Assembly (NCBI RefSeq): GCF_021404305.1
Contig: NZ_JABFTX010000001.1
Span: 1 to 64,000, forward strand
DNA: 64,000 nucleotides
DNA from: Billgrantia ethanolica
GTDB taxonomy: Bacteria; Pseudomonadota; Gammaproteobacteria; Pseudomonadales; Halomonadaceae
Reading direction: 5' to 3'
Shown here: positions 9,427 through 18,216 of the stretch, in pieces
How the letters are laid out: each line of letters begins with the position of its first letter
Position numbering within the stretch: position 1 is the first letter of the stretch
The notes under the pieces: generated by a model
What the model was told of the DNA's origin: nothing
The model's input: only the letters and a program-made list of their open reading frames with translations
The model's database searches: none
Program-made: the position numbers and the translations under genes

Positions 9427-11655
9427 ATGGTGCTCGAACCCCTACCTCAAGAGCAGCGTTTCTTCACCGCCCTGCGCAGCGGCGACTGGCCAACCCCCGA
9501 GCGCGACTGGTCGCTCGATGCGGTCGGGCTCTCTGCGGCGGGCCTCGTCGAGCTGTTCGAAACCCAGCTGATGAGCCGCCACCTGGACCTGCACGCCCGG
9601 CGCCTGCAGGCTCGAGGCGAGGCCTTCTACACCATCGGCAGCGCCGGTCACGAGGGCAATGCCGCCATCGCCCGCGCCTTTCGCGCCACCGATCCTGCCT
9701 TTCTGCACTATCGCGACGCGGCCTTTCTGATCCAGCGCAGTCGCGGTGTGCCGGGGCAGACGCCGCTGTGGGATCTGTTGTTGAGCTTTGCCGCCTCGGC
9801 GGATGACCCGGTCTCGGGCGGGCGGCACAAGGTACTGGGCTCGAAGTCGCTGCACGTGCCACCGCAGACCAGCACCATCGCCTCGCACCTGCCCAAGGCC
9901 GTGGGGGCCGCCTACAGCTTCGGCCTGTGGCGGCGGCTGGGCGGCGGCGGCGAGTGGCCCGCCGACGGCGTGGCGATCTGCAGCTTCGGCGATGCCTCGT
10001 TCAACCACTCCACCGCCCAGGGCGCGCTCAACGCCGCCGGCTGGGCGGCCTATCAAGGGGCGCCGCTGCCGCTGGTGATGGTGTGCGAGGACAACGGCAT
10101 CGGCATCTCCACGCCCACGCCGAACGGCTGGATCGAAGCCAGCATGCGTTCGCGCCCCGGCTTTCACTACCTGGCCTGCGACGGCCTCGACCTGCTCGAC
10201 ACCTGGCGGGCGGCCAGGGAGGCCGAACGCATCGCCCGGCGGCGCAGGCAGCCGGTGTTCCTGCACATGCGCTGTGTGCGGCTCTACGGCCATGCCGGCT
10301 CCGATGCGCAGCAGGCCTATCTCTCTCCCGCGCGGATCAAGGCCGACGAGACCCGCGACCCGCTGCTGGTCACGGCCGGGCTGCTCGAGCGTCACGGCGT
10401 GCTCGGGCGCGATGCCATCGAGGCGCTCTACCGCTCGGTGGCCGAGCGGGTCGCGCATGTCGCCGAGGAGGCGATCCGTCGGCCCAAACTGGAGACGGCC
10501 GCTCAGGTCATGGCCAGCATCGTGCCGCCATCAAGACCGGGCCGTGCACGTCCCTGGCAGGACGAAGTGGACCCTACGCCGGCCCCCATGGCCAAGCTGC
10601 TGAATCAATCGCTCGCCCGTCTGATGGAGCGCTATCCCCATCTGGTGATGGCGGGCGAGGACATCGGTCGCAAGGGCGGCGTCTACGGCGTCACCCAGCG
10701 CCTGCAGGCCCAGTTCGGGCCGCACCGGGTGATCGACACCCTGCTCGACGAGCAGAGCATCCTCGGGCTCGGCATCGGGCTGGGGCAGAACGGCCTGGTG
10801 CCGATTCTCGAGATCCAGTTCCTGGCCTACCTGCACAACGCCGAGGATCAGCTGCGCGGCGAGGCGGCCACGCTCAGTTTCTTCTCCAATGGCCAGTACA
10901 CCAACCCCATGGTGGTGCGCATCGCCGGGCTCGGTTACCAGAAGGGCTTCGGCGGTCACTTTCACAACGACAACGCCATTGCCGTGCTGCGCGACATCCC
11001 CGGCCTGCTGGTGGCTTGTCCGTCGAACGCCGCCGATGCCGTGGGTCTGCTGCAGGAGGCGGTGCGCCTGGCCGACGAGGAGCAGCGGGTGGTGGTGGTG
11101 ATCGAACCCATCGCGCTCTACCACACCCGCGATCTGCATGAAGAAGGAGATCAGCAGTGGTGCTTCGCCGACCCGGGGCCCGAGCATCGCCTGGCGCAGG
11201 GGGCGCTCGGCCAGTGGGGCGAGGGGCGCGAGCTTGCCATCGTCACCTACGGCAACGGGGTCTACCTCTCGCGACAGGCGGCGGCAAGGTTGGAGGCTCA
11301 GGGCGTGCACCTGCGCATCGTCGACCTGCGCTGGCTCACCGCCATCGACCATGATGCCGTGCACCGTCGCGTCGCCGAATGCGGCCAGGTGCTGATCGTC
11401 GACGAATGCCGGCGCAGCGGCTCGCTCAGCGAGGAGCTGATCACCGCGCTGGTAGAGCGCGGCATGCCGAGCGACAGGCTGCACCGGCTGACCGCCGAAG
11501 ACAGCTTCATCCCGCTGGGGCGGGCGGCCACGGTCACGCTGCCTTCGGTGGCGGCGATCGTCGAGCAAGCGCTGCGCCTCGCCGCGCCCGGAGCGAAGGA
11601 GGGGGCAATGACAAAAACACCAGGCAAGGCGATGGCAGGGAGCGACACCCCATGA
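9427..11655 (+). CDS. Fused thiamine-diphosphate dehydrogenase E1 (alpha and beta in one chain)
   Basis: A 742-residue protein joining an E1-alpha-like domain (about 1-350) to an E1-beta-like domain (about 384-742). The ThDP motif is GDASFNHST (from residue 188) through EDNGIGIS (about 221). The beta part has GEDIGRKGGVYGVT, DTLLDEQSILGLGIG and, near the end, VDECRRSGSLSEEL. Such chains decarboxylate 2-oxo acids and normally hand the acyl group to a lipoyl E2, but no E2, E3 or lipoyl domain is encoded nearby. ATG 9427 is preceded by GGAG, whereas longer in-frame extensions run antisense through the LysR gene. The stop overlaps the next gene's ATG by four bases. The oxo-acid substrate cannot be told from sequence alone. 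Confidence 0.88.
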   Translation: MVLEPLPQEQRFFTALRSGDWPTPERDWSLDAVGLSAAGLVELFETQLMSRHLDLHARRLQARGEAFYTIGSAGHEGNAAIARAFRATDPAFLHYRDAAFLIQRSRGVPGQTPLWDLLLSFAASADDPVSGGRHKVLGSKSLHVPPQTSTIASHLPKAVGAAYSFGLWRRLGGGGEWPADGVAICSFGDASFNHSTAQGALNAAGWAAYQGAPLPLVMVCEDNGIGISTPTPNGWIEASMRSRPGFHYLACDGLDLLDTWRAAREAERIARRRRQPVFLHMRCVRLYGHAGSDAQQAYLSPARIKADETRDPLLVTAGLLERHGVLGRDAIEALYRSVAERVAHVAEEAIRRPKLETAAQVMASIVPPSRPGRARPWQDEVDPTPAPMAKLLNQSLARLMERYPHLVMAGEDIGRKGGVYGVTQRLQAQFGPHRVIDTLLDEQSILGLGIGLGQNGLVPILEIQFLAYLHNAEDQLRGEAATLSFFSNGQYTNPMVVRIAGLGYQKGFGGHFHNDNAIAVLRDIPGLLVACPSNAADAVGLLQEAVRLADEEQRVVVVIEPIALYHTRDLHEEGDQQWCFADPGPEHRLAQGALGQWGEGRELAIVTYGNGVYLSRQAAARLEAQGVHLRIVDLRWLTAIDHDAVHRRVAECGQVLIVDECRRSGSLSEELITALVERGMPSDRLHRLTAEDSFIPLGRAATVTLPSVAAIVEQALRLAAPGAKEGAMTKTPGKAMAGSDTP

Positions 11656-12740
11656 GCCAACGACACGCTAACGAGCCCCAAAGCAGCAGCCGCGAGCGGC
11701 TGCTGCTCGTCTGCCCTGGTCGCGGCACCTACAACGCCGCCGAGTGGGGCACCCTCAACCGGTTGGCGGGCGGCAGCGAGTGGCTGGCACGCTTCGACGT
11801 CAGGCGCCGCGAGGCCGGCATGCCGACGCTCACGGCGCTGGACGGCGAGACACCCTTTCGCCAGAGCCTGCACGGTCGCGGTGAACACGCTGCCCCGCTG
11901 ATCTATGCCTGCGCCTGGGCCGATCTGCTGGCCATCGACCGCGAGCGCTACGAGGTGGTGGCGGTGACCGGCAACTCCATGGGCTGGTACATCGCCCTGG
12001 CGGCGGCAGGTGCCCTGGGGCCCGACGAGGCGCTGCACCTGATCGGCAGCATGGGGCTGCGCATGCAGGAGACCCTGGTCGGTGGGCAGGTCATCTACCC
12101 CTGGGTCGACGAGGGGTGGCGGCCGGACTGGTCGCTGCGCCAGGAACTGCTGGGGCTGATCGAGCGTATTCACGGCCGGGGCGGAGCGGAGCTCCATCTC
12201 TCCATCGATCTGGGCGGTATGCTGGTCTTCGGTGGCAACGAGGCGGGGCTGGCGCGGCTGACCGAGAGCCTGCCACCGCGCGAGCGCTTCCCGCTGCGGC
12301 TGCACCAGCACGCCGCCTTCCATACGCCGCTGCAGGAGGGGGTGAAGCGCGAGGCGCGCCGCGCGCTGGCAAACCTGCCGCTGCGCTCGCCCGAAGTGCC
12401 GATGATCGATGGCCGCGGCCATATCTGGACGCCGTGGAGCACCGATCCGCAAGCGCTATGGAATTACACCCTGGGCGAGCAGTTGGTCGCGCCCTACGAC
12501 TTCACGGCGGCGATTCGGGTCGGCGTGCGTGAGTTCGCGCCAGACCGCATCGTGATCCCCGGCCCGGGAGCGACCCTGGGCGGGGCCACGGCCCAGGCGT
12601 TGATTCAGCTCGGCTGGCAGGGCTGGAGCGACAAGAGCGATTTCCAGCGGGGCCAGGCCGAGGAGCCGAAACTGCTGTGCATGGGCCTGGCGGAGCAGCG
12701 CGAGTGGCTGCTGGCTCGGCGGGAGTCACTCGCCGTTTAG
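11652..12740 (+). CDS. Acyltransferase of the FabD (ACP S-malonyltransferase) type
   Basis: A 362-residue protein with the acyltransferase fold. LLLVCPGRGTYNAAEW replaces the usual FPGQGSQ start. The nucleophile elbow GNSMGW puts Ser at residue 109, GLRMQE carries an arginine where malonyl-specific enzymes bind the carboxylate, and HAAFHTPLQ gives the catalytic His at about 224. PGPGATLGG closes the domain. It is clearly diverged from housekeeping FabD and is not in a fab cluster. Its ATG overlaps the fused E1 stop (ATGA), so the two proteins are translationally coupled. Its acceptor is unknown and no carrier protein is encoded here. It overlaps the convergent next gene by 15 bases. Confidence 0.8.
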   Translation: MSQRHANEPQSSSRERLLLVCPGRGTYNAAEWGTLNRLAGGSEWLARFDVRRREAGMPTLTALDGETPFRQSLHGRGEHAAPLIYACAWADLLAIDRERYEVVAVTGNSMGWYIALAAAGALGPDEALHLIGSMGLRMQETLVGGQVIYPWVDEGWRPDWSLRQELLGLIERIHGRGGAELHLSIDLGGMLVFGGNEAGLARLTESLPPRERFPLRLHQHAAFHTPLQEGVKREARRALANLPLRSPEVPMIDGRGHIWTPWSTDPQALWNYTLGEQLVAPYDFTAAIRVGVREFAPDRIVIPGPGATLGGATAQALIQLGWQGWSDKSDFQRGQAEEPKLLCMGLAEQREWLLARRESLAV

Positions 12741-13202
12741 GCGCTGATGCAGATGCAGCATCACTTCCACTTCGTGCTCGGGCCGCATCGGCTCGAGCCC
12801 CATCTCGCCGAACAGCTCGTTGCGTGCGCGGCTCCATTCGCCGGCCGAGAGTGCGGGATAGAGGCTGTCGGCCGGTGCCAGCTCGACGAAGGGGTCGATG
12901 CCGTAGGTGTCGAACAGCCGAGCCAGGGCGGCTTCGTCGCCGCTGACACCGGCGGTGAACAGGGTGGCGTTGAAGTGGTCGCTCTCCAGCTCCCGGATCA
13001 CGTCGAGCGGACTCGCGCCGAAGCTGTGCAGCTCCTCCAGGCTGTAGCCGTTGAGCTCGTTGAACTCGTCGTCGAGCCAGTCGTCGTCGGGCTGGATCAG
13101 CGTGTGCTTGATCCTGCCGTCGCTTAGCACCCAGGCAATGGCCAGGGGCAGGTCACTGTCGGCGCCGGTTTCCACGGCGATGAATCCGGGTATGTCGGCC
13201 AT
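12726..13202 (-). CDS. Unknown 158-residue protein coupled to tatD
   Basis: A small acidic protein I cannot assign firmly. The opening strand pattern GFIAVETGADSDLPLAIAWV followed by LIQPDDDWLDD and a helix rich in leucine resembles an RNase-H/exonuclease-like fold, but the catalytic acid pattern DxE is not intact, so activity is doubtful. AGGAG precedes ATG 13202. The tatD stop codon ends one base before this ATG (TAG-C-ATG), so it is the second cistron of a tatD operon. It converges on the acyltransferase gene. Confidence 0.7.
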   Translation of the reverse strand: MADIPGFIAVETGADSDLPLAIAWVLSDGRIKHTLIQPDDDWLDDEFNELNGYSLEELHSFGASPLDVIRELESDHFNATLFTAGVSGDEAALARLFDTYGIDPFVELAPADSLYPALSAGEWSRARNELFGEMGLEPMRPEHEVEVMLHLHQRLNGE

Positions 13203-13203
13203 G

Positions 13204-14097
13204 CTACGACTCCTGTGGGGGGCGGCCATTGTCCTGGGGTTCGCCGTTCAAGGGAAGGCGAAAGAAGCGTATTGCCGTTTCGCTGGTCGCCCGACCCAGC
13301 TCGGCTTCGTCGTTGCTGCGCCAGTGGGCGATCTCGCGCACGATCCACGGCAGCAGGGCAGGCTCGTTGCGCCTGCCCTTGAGTTTGGCAGGTAAATCGC
13401 GCGGTAGCAGGTAGGGGCAGTCGGTTTCCACCATCAGGCGCTCGAGGGGGATCTCCTTCACCAGCTCGCGCAGGTGATGGCCACGACGCTCGTCGCAGAT
13501 CCAGCCGGTCAGGCCGATATGCAGGTCCAGATCGAGATAGCCGTGCAGGGTGTCGCGGTCGGCGGTGAAGCAGTGCACCACGGCATCGGCGATGTCGTCG
13601 CGCCAGGTCTTGAGCATTTCCCGCATGCGCCGGCCGGCGTCGCGCTCGTGGATGAACAGCGGCTTGCCACTCTCCGCGGCCAGCCCCAACTGGGCCTCGA
13701 AGGCGTGCTCCTGCTCGGCCGGGGTGGAGAAATTGCGGTTGAAGTCGAGGCCGCACTCGCCCACGGCCACCACCTCGGGGCGACGGTGGAGCTCGGCCAT
13801 GCCCGCCGCCAGGTCGGTATCCCAGCGGCTGGCATCGTGGGGATGCACGCCGGCGGTGGCGTACACGCCCGGGAAGCGCTGGGCCAGCGCCACGGCCTGC
13901 TCGGCGTGAGCGAGATCGGTGCCGGTCACGATCAGCGTCGTGACGTTGGCGGCTCGCGAACGCTGCACGACCGCTTCGAGATCGCGGGCGAAGCTGTCAT
14001 GGGTCAGATTGGCGCCGATGTCCACCAGCGGGGCAGGCGAGCGAAAGCGCAATGCCTCGGGCAGGAAGTCGTCGAAAGTGGCGTCGGTATCAGCCAA
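13204..14097 (-). CDS. tatD: TatD family metal-dependent DNase
   Basis: A 297-residue TIM-barrel hydrolase closely resembling E. coli TatD. Seen are DIGANLTHDSFARD, AGVHPHDASRWDTD, the metal ligand region VGECGLDFNRNFSTP, HERDA, VHCFTADRDTL, ITGWICDERRG-like LTGWICDERRG and ETDCPYLLPRDLPAKLKGRRNEP. TatD is a 3'-5' exonuclease acting on single-stranded DNA and RNA. The start is taken as TTG 14097 because AAGGAG lies eight bases upstream; ATGs at 14127 and 14142 have no ribosome binding site. This leaves an N-terminal extension of about 22 residues relative to E. coli. Confidence 0.9.
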   Translation of the reverse strand: MADTDATFDDFLPEALRFRSPAPLVDIGANLTHDSFARDLEAVVQRSRAANVTTLIVTGTDLAHAEQAVALAQRFPGVYATAGVHPHDASRWDTDLAAGMAELHRRPEVVAVGECGLDFNRNFSTPAEQEHAFEAQLGLAAESGKPLFIHERDAGRRMREMLKTWRDDIADAVVHCFTADRDTLHGYLDLDLHIGLTGWICDERRGHHLRELVKEIPLERLMVETDCPYLLPRDLPAKLKGRRNEPALLPWIVREIAHWRSNDEAELGRATSETAIRFFRLPLNGEPQDNGRPPQES

Positions 14098-14196
14098 TGG
14101 GAGCGCTCCTTTGCATCTTTCGCGCATTGTAACCAAAGCCACGGCAGGCCAGCCATGCGTTACACTAGCCGCCTCGATGAACGATGAGGTGAGCGC

Positions 14197-16125
14197 GTGA
14201 CCCTGCTACGTCTGGAAAGCCTGCAACTGGCCTATGGTACCCATGTGCTGCTCGACGGCGCCGACCTGGTGCTGGAGAAAGGGGAGCGTCTGGCGCTGGT
14301 CGGGCGCAACGGTACCGGCAAGTCGACCCTGCTCAAGCTGGTGGCAGGGGAGATCCTGCCCGATGACGGCAGCATCTGGCGCGCCCCGGGACTGAAGATC
14401 GGCGTGCTGGAGCAGGATCTGCCATCCGCGTCAGGTGAAACCATCTTCGACGTGGTGGCCCAGGGCCTGCCTCAAGCCGGTGAGCTGCTGGCCGAGTACC
14501 ATCATCTGGTGCAGGCGGCCGACCCCGACATGAAACGCATGGCGACCCTGCAGAGCCGTCTCGAGGCCATCGACGGCTGGTCTTTCCATCAGCGCATCGA
14601 CGTGGTGCTGACCCGACTCGGGCTGCCCGCCGACGACCTGATGAGTTCGCTCTCCGGCGGCTGGCGCCGGCGCGTAGCGCTGGCCCGAGCGCTGGTGGCC
14701 GAGCCCGATCTACTGCTGCTCGACGAGCCCACCAACCACCTGGATCTCGACACCATTGCCTGGCTCGAGGAGCAACTGCTCGATTTCAACGGTGCGGTGC
14801 TGTTCATCACCCACGACCGGGCCTTCCTGTCGAAGCTGGCCACGACCATCCTCGAGCTCGATCGCGGCCGGCTGGGGCGCTATCCCGGGGATTACGCCAA
14901 GTACCAGCAGCAGAAAGCCCACGAGCTCGAGGTCGAGGCGCGGGAGAACGCCGAGTTCGACAAGAAGCTGGCCCAGGAGGAAGCCTGGATCCGCCAGGGC
15001 ATCAAGGCGCGGCGCACACGCAACGAAGGCCGGGTGAGGGCGCTGGAGCAGCTGCGCCGCGAGCGCAGCCAGCGCCGCGAGGTGCAGGGCCGGGCCAGCT
15101 TCGGCGTGGATAGCGGTGAGCGCAGTGGCAAGCGTGTGGTCGAGCTGGCCGGCGTGTCTCATCGCTTCGGCGACGAGCTCATCCTGCAGAATCTCAATAT
15201 CGAGATCCAGCGCGGCGATCGCATCGGCTTGATCGGGCGTAACGGTGCCGGCAAGACCACGCTGCTCAAGATCCTGCTCGGTGAGCTCGAGCCCAGCGAA
15301 GGCACGGTAAAGCTTGGCACCAACATCAAGGTGGCCTACTTCGACCAGCTGCGGGCTGGCCTCGAGCCGGAGAAGAGCGTCTACGACAACGTTGCCCAGG
15401 GTAGCGACCGAATCACCGTGGGCGGCAAGGACAAGCACGTCATCAGCTATCTGCAGGACTTCCTGTTCACCCCGGAGCGGGCGCGCCAGCCGGTCAAGGC
15501 ACTCTCCGGCGGCGAGTCCAATCGGCTACTGCTGGCCAAGCTGTTCACCCAGCCGGCCAACGTGCTGGTGCTCGACGAGCCGACCAACGATCTCGACGTC
15601 GAGACCCTGGAGCTGCTCGAGGAGCTGCTGCTCGACTTCGACGGGACCCTGCTGCTGGTGTCCCACGACCGCGCCTTCATGGACAACGTGGTCACCGGCG
15701 TGCTGGCCTTCGAGGGCGACGGTGTGGTGCGTGAATACGTGGGTGGTTACAGCGACTGGGTGCGCCAGGGTGGCACCTTGCCGCCGGCCCCTTGGGAGGG
15801 CGCGGCGCGTCAGCAGGTCGAGCCCACGGCCAAGCCGATGGAGAAGGCGCCCGCCAGCCCGGTCCCCTCAGCGCCGCCGGCCAAGAAGCCCGCCAAGCTC
15901 TCCTACAAGCTGCAGCGCGAGCTCGATGCGCTGCCGGCCGAGATCGAGCGGCTCGAGGCCGAGGTGGCGGAGTACGAAGCCAGGGTGGGCGCCCCGGCGT
16001 TCTATCAGCAGGAGGCGGGGGTGGTGTCCGAGGTGCTGCAGGCGATGAGCGACAAGCAGGCCGAACTCGACGCCGCCATGGAGCGATGGATGGAGCTTGA
16101 AGCCCTCGCCGCAGGGGAGCAATAA
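14197..16125 (+). CDS. uup: ABC-F ATPase Uup
   Basis: A 642-residue soluble ABC-F protein with two ATPase domains: Walker A GRNGTGKST and GRNGAGKTT, signature LSGGW and LSGGES, and Walker B LLLLDEPTNHLDLDT and VLVLDEPTNDLDVET. A linker and a C-terminal coiled coil (about 560-642, with ELDALPAEIERLEAEVAEYE) follow, which together define Uup. ABC-F proteins act on the ribosome; Uup loss raises transposon excision and affects ribosome assembly in E. coli. The start is GTG with GAGG upstream. It is divergent from tatD and convergent with uspA, with a structured repeat between them. Confidence 0.93.
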   Translation: MTLLRLESLQLAYGTHVLLDGADLVLEKGERLALVGRNGTGKSTLLKLVAGEILPDDGSIWRAPGLKIGVLEQDLPSASGETIFDVVAQGLPQAGELLAEYHHLVQAADPDMKRMATLQSRLEAIDGWSFHQRIDVVLTRLGLPADDLMSSLSGGWRRRVALARALVAEPDLLLLDEPTNHLDLDTIAWLEEQLLDFNGAVLFITHDRAFLSKLATTILELDRGRLGRYPGDYAKYQQQKAHELEVEARENAEFDKKLAQEEAWIRQGIKARRTRNEGRVRALEQLRRERSQRREVQGRASFGVDSGERSGKRVVELAGVSHRFGDELILQNLNIEIQRGDRIGLIGRNGAGKTTLLKILLGELEPSEGTVKLGTNIKVAYFDQLRAGLEPEKSVYDNVAQGSDRITVGGKDKHVISYLQDFLFTPERARQPVKALSGGESNRLLLAKLFTQPANVLVLDEPTNDLDVETLELLEELLLDFDGTLLLVSHDRAFMDNVVTGVLAFEGDGVVREYVGGYSDWVRQGGTLPPAPWEGAARQQVEPTAKPMEKAPASPVPSAPPAKKPAKLSYKLQRELDALPAEIERLEAEVAEYEARVGAPAFYQQEAGVVSEVLQAMSDKQAELDAAMERWMELEALAAGEQ

Positions 16126-16139
16126 AAAGAAACTCGACA

Positions 16140-16344
16140 GGAAGCGCTGTTTATCGTTACGAGCGAAGATAGGCTGGCTGCCGCCGGAGCGGAGCTACCG
16201 CAGTGTAGCCTGCTACATGAGGATAGCGACGGTCCGACGTATCGGCACCGCCGGCGGCCAGAATGGCTAGGTTCGTTCCCGACGAACCAACGCACTTCCC
16301 ACATCCCTGTGGGTCGTCGAGCGCAGTAGATAAACAGGGTTTCC
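16140..16344. repeat. Structured dispersed repeat, copy 1 (long form)
   Basis: A 205-bp element fills the gap between the convergent uup and uspA genes. Its ends are inverted repeats: GGAAGCGCTGTTTAT (16140-16154) against ATAAACAGGGTTTCC (16330-16344). It shares with 57823-57963 the blocks GATAGGCTGG, GCCGGAGCG, TGTAGCCTGCTACATGAGGA and CACCGCCGGCGGCC. Compared with copy 2 it has about 60 extra bases that form two small hairpins (GGTTCGT/ACGAACC and CCCACA/TGTGGG). It may act as a bidirectional terminator. Confidence 0.8.
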
Positions 16345-16345
16345 G

Positions 16346-16798
16346 CTACTCGGCGCTCTCGCCCTTTTTTCCTACCCTGACGGCGAGCACGTCGCACTGG
16401 GCGCCGTGCAGTACCCCGGTGGAGGTGGAGCCGAGCAGCAGGGCGAAGCCGTGCCGGCCATGGGAGCCGACCACGATCAGGTCGACGCCGTGTTCCTCGG
16501 CAAAGCGGTGGATCTCGGTATCCGGCATGCCCACCAGGACGTGCTGGTTCTCCTTGGCCACGTGGGGGTCGGCAATTTCGGCCAGGCGCTGCTTGGCATG
16601 CTCGTCGAGCTGATCCTGGATGCTGGTCAGATCCATGGGAATGTCGCCGCCGTAGGCGAAGCCTAGCGGTTCGAGGGTATGCATGATCGACAGTTTGGCC
16701 TGGTTGCGCTCGGCGATCTGCAAGGCGCGTTCGAGCACCTTGTGGGAATCCTTGGTCAGGTCCACGGCGACCAGGATGTGGCGGTACTCATTGCTCAT
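16346..16798 (-). CDS. Universal stress protein, UspA type
   Basis: A 150-residue single Usp domain. The first strand YRHILVAVDLTKDSHKVLERA and the C-terminal ATP-binding pattern G-2X-G-9X-G(S/T) in GSHGRHGFALLLGSTSTG are present, suggesting an ATP-binding (UspFG-like) member. AGGAG precedes ATG 16798. The stop lies two bases from the end of the structured repeat. It is divergent from a membrane protein gene with 100 bases between starts. Confidence 0.9.
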   Translation of the reverse strand: MSNEYRHILVAVDLTKDSHKVLERALQIAERNQAKLSIMHTLEPLGFAYGGDIPMDLTSIQDQLDEHAKQRLAEIADPHVAKENQHVLVGMPDTEIHRFAEEHGVDLIVVGSHGRHGFALLLGSTSTGVLHGAQCDVLAVRVGKKGESAE

Positions 16799-16898
16799 GT
16801 CAGACTCCTGCGAAGCGGCACGATATGATTGATATGCCTTAACTCTAGGACGCCTGACGAACCAAGACAACGACTTGCGTCAAGAAACGGAGATAGCG

Positions 16899-17435
16899 AT
16901 GGTCTGGGTAGTAATCGTGGCGGCGCTTTTGCTTATGATTTCGCCGGTGATGTGGCTCAAGCCAAGCGCAAGGCAGCGCCGGCTGGCGCCGCTGCGTAGC
17001 GCGGCGACCAAAGCCGGGGTCAAGGTCGTCATGGAGAAGCCGCCGCTGCATGGTATCGACACGCCCATGCCGGGCTATCGCTGGAGCTACCCCAGCGATA
17101 GCCCGGGGCCGCGATTCGTGTTGGTGAGGGCAAGCGAGGCCAGCGACGTGCTCGAGCCCTGCGTGGCCGACTGGCGCTGGCGCATCGAGCCTCTCCGGCC
17201 GCTGCCGGAAGCGGCTCGTCGACCTCTCGAGGCGCTGCTGATGCGCCTGCCACAGGATGCGCTGGTCGTCGAATCCAGCGAGTTCGCCATCACCCTGTGG
17301 TGGTGGGAGTCGCAGACGGCCGAGCGCTTCCTTACCTACGTCGAGGATTTCCGGTCGCTGCGTGATGCCCTGGCCGGCTACGCCGATCACCCCGGAGCCC
17401 GGCGCGCTTTCGGTGAGAAGTCGCCGGGCAACTGA
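16899..17435 (+). CDS. Membrane-anchored protein of unknown function
   Basis: A 178-residue protein that I do not recognise. MVWVVIVAALLLMISPVMWL at the N terminus is a single membrane anchor, followed by a basic stretch (KPSARQRRLAPLR) and a cytoplasmic domain of about 140 residues. That domain contains PMPGYRWSYP and SSEFAITLWWWESQTAERFLTYV. ATG 16899 has ACGGAG six bases upstream, and a TTG eight codons earlier is less likely. It converges on the MarR gene with a two-base gap. Confidence 0.7.
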   Translation: MVWVVIVAALLLMISPVMWLKPSARQRRLAPLRSAATKAGVKVVMEKPPLHGIDTPMPGYRWSYPSDSPGPRFVLVRASEASDVLEPCVADWRWRIEPLRPLPEAARRPLEALLMRLPQDALVVESSEFAITLWWWESQTAERFLTYVEDFRSLRDALAGYADHPGARRAFGEKSPGN

Positions 17436-17437
17436 GC

Positions 17438-17881
17438 TCAGCCATCGCTCTCTCTGGCCTGGATCGCCAGACCGTTGTTCTCGATGTGCTCCAACAGGGC
17501 GTCGAGCTGCCGGATCTCTTCCTCGCTGAGGCCTGCCAGCATTTCGCGCCGCGCCTGATTCACCACATCGTCGATCTTCTCCAGCAGCGGCGTAGCCGCT
17601 TGCGTCAGAAAGACTCGCTTGGTGCGCCGGTCCTGATCGCAGGGACAGCGTTCGATCAGCCCCTGCTCGGAGAGCTGGTCGAGGGTGCGGACCAGGGAAG
17701 GCGCTTCCACGCCTATCGCCCGTGCCAGGTCGCACTGAGGCTGCCCATCGCCTAGCCGCCATAGATGGTAGAGCGTGATCCAGCGGGTCTGGGTCAGACC
17801 CAGCGGCGCCAGGCGCCGGTCGATGATGGCCCGCCACTGCCGGGGCAGGCGGGACAGCCGGAAGCCGATGTTCTGGTGCAT
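17438..17881 (-). CDS. MarR/SlyA family transcriptional regulator
   Basis: A 147-residue winged-helix regulator. LAPLGLTQTRWITLYHLWRL, CDLARAIGVEAPSLVRTLDQLSEQGLI and DRRTKRVFLT are the family core, resembling SlyA (PLGLTQTHWVTLYNI type). The long C-terminal dimerisation helix ends near residue 140. ATG 17881 has GGAG four bases upstream, and an in-frame TTG four codons earlier has no ribosome binding site. Just upstream, at 17904-17920, the direct repeat GAATTTGTC-GAATTGTC is a possible autoregulatory site. Confidence 0.9.
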   Translation of the reverse strand: MHQNIGFRLSRLPRQWRAIIDRRLAPLGLTQTRWITLYHLWRLGDGQPQCDLARAIGVEAPSLVRTLDQLSEQGLIERCPCDQDRRTKRVFLTQAATPLLEKIDDVVNQARREMLAGLSEEEIRQLDALLEHIENNGLAIQARESDG

Positions 17882-18216
17882 GGGACTCCGCAATAATATC
17901 GTTGAATTTGTCGAATTGTCCGGACCCCTTGCGTGTAATGCAACTTGTCTGGCGAAAATGCACCTGGAGCGGCATGGCGGCAGACCGTCGCTTCCTGGCC
18001 GACGCGGCTCCGTCCGGTGCGGCTCCTGCCACTGCAGCGACTATGCTGTCAGCCAGCTCTGCTGACTTTCATGACCAACCGTGGCGGTCGCTACGGCCAA
18101 CAAAGCATCTCCAGGGGCTTGACGTGCCGGCTGGAGTGGACCAAGCTTTCCCCAATCAAACGGCCGTATGAAATCTGGCACTCCGCCAACGCCAACCTCT
18201 GTGTGGAGATTCGTGG
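17882..18216. other. 335-bp gap between marR and fadB
   Basis: No gene is supported here. The left end has the GAATT-type direct repeat at 17904-17920. The right end holds the fadB leader, with TGTGGAG eight bases before the fadB ATG. I could not find a clear PsrA or FadR operator, though fadB operons of related bacteria are fatty-acid controlled. Confidence 0.6.
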
